Source: Gammaproteobacteria bacterium (GTDB lineage Bacteria; Pseudomonadota; Gammaproteobacteria; SZUA-152). From it: DNA of 5,822 nt. The notes below the pieces were generated by a model. It saw only the letters and a list, made by a program, of their open reading frames with translations, searched no databases and was not told the DNA's origin. The stretch spans positions 1 to 5,822 of the forward strand of contig JANTGX010000148.1 in assembly GCA_024762755.1 (NCBI GenBank). The letters are read 5' to 3'. Position 1 is the first letter of the stretch. Every line of letters begins with the position of its first letter. This document shows, piece after piece, positions 1 to 5,401 of the stretch. Made by a program: the position numbers and the translations under genes.

Positions 1-1
1 T

Positions 2-586
2 ATACTGGTGGGCATGATACTCGGCACGATAGTGGGGTTGTCATTTCCGCGCTGGCACAGATTCATGACCCGGCTGGCACGACGCGGGACCTTCTTCAAA
101 ACCTTGTCTCATCCCTATCCATCGGGCCTGCTGTTTGGGGGGATCTTTGGAGCCATGATCGGCGCCTGGCTGTGTCCGATCATCTTCAGTGCCAGTGATG
201 GACGCCCCTTCATTCAGATATCCACCTCGGCTATTTCCGTATTCCTCGCCGTGGGCTTCTATCTCTTGTTCGAAGTGGCCAGTTATCGCCAACGCATGAA
301 TCGCATAGCCTATATCACGCTGGCCACCGTGCTTGCCGTCGGGGTTTTGCTCACCAGCCTAGTGTGGTTCTTGGATGCCCAGCTCGGCATGTCTTCCAAG
401 GCCTATTGTTTTTTTTACGATACCTGGAACAGTCAGACCAACCAACTGAAGCCCGGCTGGCGCCCGGCCATCGCAGGCGCGGCCTATGGCGCCATGTGCG
501 GTACGATCATCATGTCGGTTGCTTCGGGATACCTGATCATCAGAACGACGATTTTACGGGCCTCGCAAGATTCCCAGAAAGACTGA
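2..586 (+). CDS. Hypothetical multi-pass membrane protein, probably 5'-partial
   Basis: I do not recognise the family. The frame is open to the left edge of the window. The first candidate starts are GTG at 8 and ATG at 14, but both fall inside what already looks like a hydrophobic helix (ILVGMILGTIVGLSF), so the true start is probably outside. Counting from the GTG, further hydrophobic segments lie at about residues 40-61, 73-92, 100-122 and 153-178. Basic stretches between them (around 15-31 and 93-99) fit cytoplasmic loops. A polar loop at about 123-152 includes an aromatic-rich stretch (YCFFYDTW). The C-terminus is short and polar. The protein therefore probably sits in the inner membrane with about five helices. 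No catalytic or binding motif is visible. The gene converges on trpC and is not part of the trp transcription unit. That it is a real gene is supported by its length and its coherent membrane-protein composition; its function is unknown. Confidence 0.7.
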   Translation: MLVGMILGTIVGLSFPRWHRFMTRLARRGTFFKTLSHPYPSGLLFGGIFGAMIGAWLCPIIFSASDGRPFIQISTSAISVFLAVGFYLLFEVASYRQRMNRIAYITLATVLAVGVLLTSLVWFLDAQLGMSSKAYCFFYDTWNSQTNQLKPGWRPAIAGAAYGAMCGTIIMSVASGYLIIRTTILRASQDSQKD

Positions 587-614
587 AGACAAGCCTCAAA
601 GACCGGCCACGCTG

Positions 615-654
615 AAAAACGGGCGAAGCCAAGGCACACCTTGGTGCCAGCCGT
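615..654 (-). terminator. Probable intrinsic terminator of the trp genes
   Basis: Read on the - strand, directly after the trpC stop codon, the sequence forms an interrupted hairpin. The inner stem is CCAAGG/CCTTGG around a 4-base loop (629-644), and the outer stem is ACGG/CCGT (619-622 with 651-654). A run of five T follows (- strand of 615-619). Mismatches between the two stems weaken the structure. On the + strand the hairpin is followed by C-rich sequence rather than T, so it should act on the trp side and not on the convergent membrane-protein gene. Confidence 0.6.
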
Positions 655-659
655 CCCCC

Positions 660-1475
660 CTAGTCTTCCACTCGACGCAGCTGGAACAGCTCGGCCAAGC
701 GCATTCCAGGATCTTCGGCACGCATGAAGGCCTCACCGACCAGAAAGGCGTTGACGCCATGGCGTCGCATGAGGCTCACGTCTTCGGCACAGTGAATGCC
801 ACTCTCGGTGACCACGATACGGTCCTCGGGGATCTGCGGCAACAGATCCAGGGTGGTATTCAAACTGACTTCGAAGGTGCGCAGATTGCGATTGTTGATC
901 CCCACCAAAGGGAGGCCTAGCGGGAGGGTGCGCTGCAACTCCTGTGCGTCGTGCACCTCTATCAGCACGTCCATGCCCAATTCGGATGCCAGCGCGGCCA
1001 GCCGGGCCATGCTGGCATCATCCAGTGCCGCGGCGATGAGCAGGATGCAGTCGGCACCGATGGCTCGCGCCTCGTACACCTGGTAGTCGTCGATGATGAA
1101 ATCCTTGCGGATTACCGGCAGTGCACAGGCCGCACGGGCCTGCTCCAGGTAGGCATTGCTGCCCTGGAAAAAGTCGCGGTCCGTGAGCACCGAGAGGCAG
1201 GCAGCACCGCTGCGGGCATAAGAGGCCGCGATCTCGGCCGGGTGAAAGTCCTCGCGGATCACACCCTTGCTCGGTGAGGCCTTCTTGATCTCGGCGATGA
1301 CCCCCGCATCGCCGGCATCGAGCCGCTTCCGCAGGGCATCGACGAAGCCCCGACAGGCATCGGCCCTCTGGGCACGTTCGGCCATCTCTTCCTGGCTCAC
1401 TTGTGCCTGGCCAGCGGCGATCTCGTCGTGCTTGCGGGCGATGATCTTCTTCAGGATATCGGGGGTATCGGTCAT
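660..1475 (-). CDS. trpC: Indole-3-glycerol phosphate synthase TrpC
   Basis: The protein converts 1-(2-carboxyphenylamino)-1-deoxyribulose 5-phosphate to indole-3-glycerol phosphate, with loss of CO2 and water, in the cytoplasm. At 271 residues it is a full-length monofunctional (beta/alpha)8 enzyme with no TrpF fusion. Visible motifs are AEIKKASPSKG (61-71, holding E62 and the catalytic-type K64), RKDF (123-126, K124), LIEVH (171-175, E173), GINNRNL (192-198, N194) and VTESGI (222-227, E224 and S225). These match the catalytic and phosphate-binding residues known for the family. The ATG at 1475 has a GGAAG-type ribosome site just upstream and leaves the N-terminal helix intact. The gene lies 96 bases after trpD, and that gap carries no copy of the palindromic repeat found at the upstream junctions. 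It is the last gene of the block, with a probable terminator just beyond its stop. Confidence 0.98.
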   Translation of the reverse strand: MTDTPDILKKIIARKHDEIAAGQAQVSQEEMAERAQRADACRGFVDALRKRLDAGDAGVIAEIKKASPSKGVIREDFHPAEIAASYARSGAACLSVLTDRDFFQGSNAYLEQARAACALPVIRKDFIIDDYQVYEARAIGADCILLIAAALDDASMARLAALASELGMDVLIEVHDAQELQRTLPLGLPLVGINNRNLRTFEVSLNTTLDLLPQIPEDRIVVTESGIHCAEDVSLMRRHGVNAFLVGEAFMRAEDPGMRLAELFQLRRVED

Positions 1476-1571
1476 GAGGCTTCCATCGAGGGAGGTGTAT
1501 TACAGCTGAGTAGCGCAGGGAGTAGCAGAAGGGCGTTACGGCCTAGACATCTAGCACGCCCCCTGTGCTCG

Positions 1572-2588
1572 CTATATCTGGTTTGACACCGCGACCAGCT
1601 GCTCCAGCTTGTCACTTGCGGCACCGCTGGCGATGACCTCACCGGCCTTTTTCACCCCTGCCGCCAAGGTGTCGGCCAGACCAGCGGCATACAAGGCCGC
1701 GCCGGCATTGAGTTGCACGATATCGCGGGCCGGTCCGGGCTGATTCTCCAACACGGACTTCACCACTTGCAGCGATTGTTCGGCGTCCGCCACTTTCAGT
1801 GAGGCGAGATCGCCACGGGCGAGGCCAAAATCCTCGGGCGTGATGGTGTAGGTGGACACCTCGCCATCCTTCAGTTCGGCGACGAAGGTGGGGGCGGCGA
1901 TACTGATCTCGTCCATGCCGTCTTCGGCGTGTACCACCAGCACATGCTCGCTGCCCAGGTTGGCCAGTACTCGGGCCAATGGTTCCACCAACTCACGGCT
2001 GAACACCCCCAGCAACTGATTGGGGGCACCTGCCGGATTGGTCAACGGGCCGAGCACGTTGAAGATGGTACGCACGCCCATCTCCTTGCGCGGGCCGATG
2101 GCGTGCTTCATGGCGCCGTGATGCCTGGGGGCGAACATGAAGCCCACGCCCACCTGTTCGACGCACTGCGCCACCTGTTCCGGTGAGAGGTCAAGCTTCA
2201 CGCCCGCGGCCTCCAGCAGATCGGCACTGCCGGACTTGCTGGAGACCGAGCGGTTGCCGTGCTTGGCCACCTTGCCACCGGCGGCGGCCACCACGAAACA
2301 ACTCGCGGTGGAGATATTGAAGGTACTGCTGCCATCTCCACCGGTGCCGACGATATCGACCACGTGTTCGCCTTGCACCACCACCGGGGTGGCCAGCTCA
2401 CGCATCACCTCGGCCGCGGCGGTGATTTCGTCGATGGTCTCGCCCTTCATGCGCAGGCCGATGAGAAAGCCGCCGATCTGTGCCGGTGTGGCGGCACCGG
2501 TCATGATGCTGTTCATCACCGAGCGCATCTCGTCACGGCTCAGATCGCGGCGCTCGGTGACCGCGCGGATGGCTTGTGGCATGTCCAT
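1572..2588 (-). CDS. trpD: Anthranilate phosphoribosyltransferase TrpD
   Basis: The enzyme transfers phosphoribose from PRPP to anthranilate, giving N-(5-phosphoribosyl)-anthranilate, the second step of the tryptophan branch. It is a 338-residue, full-length, monofunctional protein without a fused TrpG domain. An N-terminal helical domain (about 1-70) is followed by the PRPP loop GTGGDGSSTFNIST (81-94). Next come KHGNRSVSSKSGSADLLE (109-126), GPRKEMGVRTIFNVLGPL (165-182, anthranilate and phosphate contacts) and EDGMDEIS (222-229, acidic metal-binding motif). The ATG at 2588 is preferred over the in-frame ATG at 2582, because GAGGAG (2596-2601) lies 7 bases upstream of it. The 101-base gap from trpG holds a copy of the palindromic repeat, and the ribosome site sits just outside its downstream arm. 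No frameshift or missing key residue is seen. Confidence 0.98.
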   Translation of the reverse strand: MDMPQAIRAVTERRDLSRDEMRSVMNSIMTGAATPAQIGGFLIGLRMKGETIDEITAAAEVMRELATPVVVQGEHVVDIVGTGGDGSSTFNISTASCFVVAAAGGKVAKHGNRSVSSKSGSADLLEAAGVKLDLSPEQVAQCVEQVGVGFMFAPRHHGAMKHAIGPRKEMGVRTIFNVLGPLTNPAGAPNQLLGVFSRELVEPLARVLANLGSEHVLVVHAEDGMDEISIAAPTFVAELKDGEVSTYTITPEDFGLARGDLASLKVADAEQSLQVVKSVLENQPGPARDIVQLNAGAALYAAGLADTLAAGVKKAGEVIASGAASDKLEQLVAVSNQI

Positions 2589-2595
2589 GGTCAGG

Positions 2596-2601
2596 CTCCT
2601 C
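2596..2601 (-). promoter_or_regulatory. Ribosome binding site of trpD
   Basis: On the - strand GAGGAG stands 7 bases before ATG 2588 and decides between the two closely spaced ATG codons. It lies immediately outside the palindromic repeat, in a short flank that resembles the flank in front of trpG. Confidence 0.7.
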
Positions 2602-2607
2602 GTGAAG

Positions 2608-2692
2608 AAACACGGAGTTCACGGAGCCGCAGAGACACAGAGAGAAATCATTTTTTTCTCCGCGCCTCTACGGCTCCGCGACCTCTGCGTCA
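2608..2692. repeat. Palindromic repeat copy A (trpG/trpD junction)
   Basis: This is an imperfect inverted repeat. The left arm (about 2608-2645) carries the modules ACACGGAG, CACGGAG, CGCAGAG and ACACAGAG. The right arm (about 2656-2692) carries the diverged complementary version. By hand, about 27 of 37 positions pair, with a 2-base gap. The loop is about 10 bases and T-rich on the + strand. The right arm has drifted more than the arms of the other copies. The outer edge of the right arm contains the trpG stop codon (2690-2692). In the mRNA the unit would fold into a long hairpin between trpG and trpD, but no T-run follows it, so it does not look like a normal terminator. Confidence 0.85.
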
Positions 2693-3274
2693 AATACTCG
2701 TATCCAGAAAATTCCGCAACAACTCGTGGCCCTGCCGGGTGAGGATGGACTCGGGGTGGAACTGCACCCCTTCCACCGCTAGATCCTTGTGGCGCACGCC
2801 CATGATCTCATCGAACTCGCCCTCGGGCGTCTCGGTCCAGGCGGTGATCTCCAGACAGTCCGGCAGGCTGTCTGTCTCGATCACCAGCGAATGATAGCGT
2901 GTGGCCTCGAAGGGGTTCTCCAGGCCCGTGAATACGCCCGTGTCCTTGTGGTGAATCATCGACGTCTTGCCGTGCATGATCTGCTTGGCGTGCACGATGC
3001 GACCGCCGAAGGCCTGACCGATGCACTGGTGACCGAGACACACGCCCAGCAAGGGCACCCGGCCGGCGAATTGCTCAATGACCGCCAGTGAGATACCCGC
3101 CTCGTTGGGCGTGCACGGCCCCGGCGAGATCACGATGCGCTCGGGCGCCAGCGCCGCCAGCTCCTCCAGCGTGATCTGGTCGTTACGATACACTTGCACC
3201 GCTTCACCCAACTCGCCGAAATACTGCACCAGGTTGTAGGTGAAGGAATCATAGTTGTCGATCATTACCAGCAT
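2690..3274 (-). CDS. trpG: Anthranilate synthase component II TrpG (glutamine amidotransferase)
   Basis: This is the amidotransferase subunit that hydrolyses glutamine and passes ammonia to TrpE for anthranilate synthesis. In organisms lacking a separate PabA the same protein can also serve PabB; this window does not show which applies. The 194-residue class I glutamine amidotransferase shows the start MLVMIDNYDSF, the oxyanion-region PGPCTPNEAG (51-60), nucleophile C79 in GVCLGHQ (77-83), and the His/Glu pair H173 and E175 in VQFHPES (170-176). The start is ATG 3274, with GAGGGAG 7 bases upstream. The frame is open to 3325, but those extra 17 codons only translate the palindromic repeat and do not belong to the family. 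The stop codon lies in the edge of repeat copy A. The gene is separated from trpE by a GxxExxY gene, which is unusual for two subunits of one complex. Confidence 0.97.
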   Translation of the reverse strand: MLVMIDNYDSFTYNLVQYFGELGEAVQVYRNDQITLEELAALAPERIVISPGPCTPNEAGISLAVIEQFAGRVPLLGVCLGHQCIGQAFGGRIVHAKQIMHGKTSMIHHKDTGVFTGLENPFEATRYHSLVIETDSLPDCLEITAWTETPEGEFDEIMGVRHKDLAVEGVQFHPESILTRQGHELLRNFLDTSI

Positions 3275-3281
3275 TGATCTG

Positions 3282-3288
3282 CTCCCTC
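3282..3288 (-). promoter_or_regulatory. Ribosome binding site of trpG
   Basis: On the - strand GAGGGAG is placed 7 bases before ATG 3274. It fixes the trpG start at the family-typical MLVMIDNYDSF and argues against the longer frame that reads through the repeat. Confidence 0.75.
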
Positions 3289-3295
3289 GCGGAAT

Positions 3296-3330
3296 AACAC
3301 GGAGATCACGGAGTCGCAGAGACACGGAGT
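3296..3330. repeat. Palindromic repeat copy B, left arm
   Basis: The + strand carries AACACGGAG, a 2-base spacer, CACGGAG, a CGCAGAG module and ACACGGAG. It is the inverted partner of 3715-3751: by hand about 28 of 34 positions match. The stop codon of the enclosed GxxExxY gene (3332-3334) begins two bases inside this arm, so gene and arm abut. On its other side lies the short flank that contains the trpG ribosome site. Confidence 0.9.
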
Positions 3331-3331
3331 C

Positions 3332-3709
3332 CTAGGCATCGTTCACCACCCGGCGGACGCCATCTTTCAATACCGCCGTATTGAAATTGATCAGCAAACC
3401 CAACGGTTTTTTCAGCAGGCGCAAATAAGTCAACAATTGCGCCTTGTGAAGTGGCATGATCTGTTCAACGGTTTTCAGCTCCACGATCAATCGATCCTCA
3501 ATCAGCAAATCGGCCCGGTAAGCATGACCCAGGAGCAGCCCCTTGTAATCAACGCATATCGGCACTTCACAATCCAGCGAGATCCCACGCAGCCCCAGCT
3601 CATGGACCAGGCATTCCTGGTAAACAGATTCCAGCAACCCCGGCCCCAGAATTCGATGAACTTCGATGGCTGCGCCTATGACGACCCCGCTCAGGTTGCT
3701 GTCTTTCAT
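3332..3709 (-). CDS. GxxExxY-family protein, predicted small PD-(D/E)XK nuclease
   Basis: This 125-residue protein is recognisable from the family signature G24-L-L-E27-S-V-Y30 within GPGLLESVY, preceded by the typical IGAAIEVHRILG helix. The rest fits a small RecB-like PD-(D/E)XK core: D67 in YRADLLI, E77-x-K79 in VELK, and Q91-x-x-x-Y95 in QLLTYL. It ends with the usual strand LGLLINFN and LKDGVRRVV. All putative active-site positions are present and the length is normal, so the gene looks intact. Family function is not established; nuclease activity is inferred from motifs only. ATG 3709 gives the typical start. A TTG at 3715, two codons upstream in frame, has better spacing (8 bases) to GGAGG in the adjoining repeat arm and could be the true start. 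The gene sits between trpE and trpG, in their direction, tightly enclosed by inverted repeat arms. It has no known role in tryptophan synthesis and is best seen as an intruder co-transcribed with trp. Confidence 0.93.
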   Translation of the reverse strand: MKDSNLSGVVIGAAIEVHRILGPGLLESVYQECLVHELGLRGISLDCEVPICVDYKGLLLGHAYRADLLIEDRLIVELKTVEQIMPLHKAQLLTYLRLLKKPLGLLINFNTAVLKDGVRRVVNDA

Positions 3710-3714
3710 TTCCA

Positions 3715-3751
3715 AACTCTGTGCCTCCGTGGCTCCGTGCTCTCCGTGTTT
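3715..3751. repeat. Palindromic repeat copy B, right arm
   Basis: On the - strand this reads as AACACGGAG, a 2-base spacer, CACGGAG, CCACGGAG and GCACAGAG, then runs straight into the start of the GxxExxY gene. It ends 11 bases from the trpE stop codon (3763-3765). Together with 3296-3330 it forms a palindrome whose interior is the gene. Confidence 0.9.
3724..3728 (-). promoter_or_regulatory. Repeat-borne Shine-Dalgarno for the GxxExxY gene
   Basis: On the - strand GGAGG occurs inside a repeat module, 8 bases before TTG 3715 and 14 bases before ATG 3709. The spacing favours the TTG start; the general preference for ATG and the family's usual N-terminus favour the ATG. Either way the repeat arm supplies the translation signal. 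Confidence 0.5.
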
Positions 3752-3762
3752 CCATCCCGGGC

Positions 3763-5259
3763 CTACCTGTGCCCCTTGGCGACCCCGTCAAGGCCCGCCT
3801 CGGCCAGGGTCGCGGCGCGGAAGACGGCGCGGCCTTTGTTCATGGTCTCTTTCCATTCCAGGCGCGGTTGCGAGTCGTAGACCACGCCGGCACCGGCCTG
3901 GATATAGAGCTTGCCCGACTTGATCACCGCAGTGCGGATGGCGATGGCGGTATCCATGTTGCCATTCCAGGCGAGGTAACCGACGGCGCCGGCATACACA
4001 CCGCGCTTGACCGGCTCCAGTTCGTCGATGATCTCCATGGCGCGGATCTTGGGTGCGCCGGAGACCGTGCCGGCGGGGAAGGTGGCGCGCAGCACATCCA
4101 TGGCAGAGAGCCCCGGCCGCAGCGTGCCTTCCACGTTGGAGACGATGTGCATGACGTGCGAATAGCGCTCCACGGCCATCTCTTCGGTCAGCCGCACACT
4201 ACCGATCTCACTCACCCGGCCGACGTCGTTACGCCCCAGGTCGATGAGCATGAGGTGCTCGGCCAGTTCCTTGGGGTCGGCCAGCAGCTCGGCCTCCAGG
4301 GCACGGTCCTCTTCTTCCGTATGGCCTCGGCGGCGGGTGCCAGCGATGGGCCGCACGGTGACCTTGCCATCTTCGAGGCGGGTCAGTATCTCCGGCGATG
4401 AACCGGCAATATGGAAGTCGTGCAGATCGAGGTAGAACATGTAGGGCGACGGATTGAGGCTACGCAAGGCGCGATAGAGATCCAGCGGGCGGGCGTTGAA
4501 GGGGATGGAGAGGCGCTGTGACAGGACCACCTGCATCACGTCACCGTCGATGATGTATTGGCGCGCGGCCTCCACCGCCTGCTTGAAGCCAGCCTCGGTG
4601 AAATCGGACACGAAGTCCTCCTCCGCCACCGCGTGGGCGGTACCGGCGGCCTGCCGCGGCAGGGGGCTCCTCAGCCGTTCCGTCAGGGCGTCCAGGCGCT
4701 GGCGGGCCCGCTCGAAGGCATCCTCCTCGGCCGGGTCCGCATGCACGATGAGATAGAGTTTGCCGCCGAGGTTGTCGAAGACAACGACCTCGTCGGAGAC
4801 CATGAGCAGGATATCCGGGGTGCCGAGCTCATCGACATTGGGGCAGGCCGCCAGACGGGGCTCGATATAACGCACCGTGTCGTAACCGAAATAGCCCACC
4901 AGCCCGCCATTGAAGCGCGGCATACCCTCCAGCTCCGGCACGCGATAGCGGGCCTGGAACGCCTCGATCCATTGCAGGGGGTCGTCGACCTCCAGGGACT
5001 CGAGGGGGTCGCCACAATCCTCCAGCGTCACCCGCCGGCCAACCACGCGGACCACCCGCCGGCAGGGCAGGCCAATGATGGAATAGCGACCCCACTTCTC
5101 GCCCCCCTGCACCGACTCGAAGAGATAGGAATAGGGACCGTTGGCCAACTTCAAATAGACACTCAAAGGAGTATCGAGGTCGGCCAGCACCTCGCGCATG
5201 ACGGGGATGCGGTTGTAGCCCTGGCGGGCCAGCTCGGCGAATTGCGTCTCGTCGATCAT
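3763..5259 (-). CDS. trpE: Anthranilate synthase component I TrpE
   Basis: This is the chorismate-binding subunit that makes anthranilate from chorismate and ammonia delivered by TrpG, the committed step of tryptophan synthesis. It is full length at 498 residues. The N-terminal domain carries the LFES motif (46-49), matching the LLES element of the tryptophan feedback site, followed by GGEKWGRYSIIG (52-63). The C-terminal chorismate-utilising domain shows RPIAGTRRRG (303-312), ELAEHLMLIDLGRNDVGR (331-348), HVMHIVSNVEG (368-378), FPAGTVSGAPKIRAMEII (394-411) and GYLAWNGNMDTAIAIRT (427-443). These motifs together mark TrpE rather than PabB or an isochorismate synthase. The ATG at 5259 has AGGA about 9 bases upstream. 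Feedback inhibition by tryptophan is inferred from the conserved motif. The 142-base leader contains repeat copy C and no recognisable Trp-codon attenuator. The 3' end lies 11 bases from repeat copy B. Confidence 0.98.
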   Translation of the reverse strand: MIDETQFAELARQGYNRIPVMREVLADLDTPLSVYLKLANGPYSYLFESVQGGEKWGRYSIIGLPCRRVVRVVGRRVTLEDCGDPLESLEVDDPLQWIEAFQARYRVPELEGMPRFNGGLVGYFGYDTVRYIEPRLAACPNVDELGTPDILLMVSDEVVVFDNLGGKLYLIVHADPAEEDAFERARQRLDALTERLRSPLPRQAAGTAHAVAEEDFVSDFTEAGFKQAVEAARQYIIDGDVMQVVLSQRLSIPFNARPLDLYRALRSLNPSPYMFYLDLHDFHIAGSSPEILTRLEDGKVTVRPIAGTRRRGHTEEEDRALEAELLADPKELAEHLMLIDLGRNDVGRVSEIGSVRLTEEMAVERYSHVMHIVSNVEGTLRPGLSAMDVLRATFPAGTVSGAPKIRAMEIIDELEPVKRGVYAGAVGYLAWNGNMDTAIAIRTAVIKSGKLYIQAGAGVVYDSQPRLEWKETMNKGRAVFRAATLAEAGLDGVAKGHR

Positions 5260-5285
5260 GCGAAAAATTCCTGGCCAGTGGAATC

Positions 5286-5375
5286 AACATGGAGACCACG
5301 AAGCCGCGAAGACACGGAGATGGATATTTTCATATTGATCCTCTGTGTCTCCGCGGCCCCGTGTACTCCGTGTTC
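5286..5375. repeat. Palindromic repeat copy C (gph/trpE junction)
   Basis: The left arm (5286-5320) and right arm (5340-5375) pair at about 27 of 35 positions by hand, around a loop of 19 bases (5321-5339). Arm modules are the same as in copies A and B (ACACGGAG, CACGGGG, CCGCGGAG, ACACAGAG on the - strand). In the trpE direction the loop begins GATCAAT followed by ATGAAA, the same layout as the start of the GxxExxY gene in copy B. Confidence 0.87.
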
Positions 5376-5387
5376 ATTTCCGAGGCA

Positions 5388-5399
5388 TGGGTCGACCCA
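5388..5399. repeat. Perfect 12-base palindrome TGGGTCGACCCA
   Basis: This is an exact 12-base inverted repeat without a loop, centred at 5393/5394. It begins two bases beyond the gph stop codon and lies outside repeat copy C. One mismatch further out the flanks GC/GC also pair. It could be a protein-binding site or chance. No T-run follows, so it is not a terminator. Confidence 0.4.
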
Positions 5400-5401
5400 C
5401 G

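Noticed and set aside
41..292. 83-codon - strand frame opposite the membrane-protein gene
   Set aside because: The + strand product has clear membrane-helix periodicity, while the antisense frame shows no domain and lacks a ribosome site that I can see.
1511..1574. Hairpin or terminator between trpD and trpC
   Set aside because: TAGCG-CAGGG can pair with CCCTG-CGCTA only with a 4-base bulge, the short CTAGACATCTAG palindrome (1543-1554) has a 2-base loop, and no T-run follows in the direction of transcription.
3275..3325. N-terminal extension of TrpG by 17 residues (in-frame ATG at 3325)
   Set aside because: The extra residues translate the palindromic repeat, the family starts at MLVMIDNYDSF, and a good ribosome site (GAGGGAG) precedes ATG 3274.
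3281..3765. Target-site duplication flanking the GxxExxY element
   Set aside because: Comparing both flanks by eye shows no convincing short direct repeat, so insertion by a duplicating transposase cannot be supported.
3437..4401. Several + strand open frames over the GxxExxY gene and the 3' half of trpE
   Set aside because: They are shadows of confidently identified - strand genes, with no recognisable domain and low-complexity stretches from the repeat arm.
2608..5375. CRISPR array or classical enterobacterial REP/BIME elements
   Set aside because: The copies are long palindromes more than 500 bases apart with no regular spacers, their sequence does not match the known REP core, and no RAYT (Y1 transposase) gene is present in the window.
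5330..5377. 15-residue frame MNTEYTGPRRHRGSI upstream of trpE as a Trp leader peptide
   Set aside because: It contains no tryptophan codon and is just a translation of the repeat arm.
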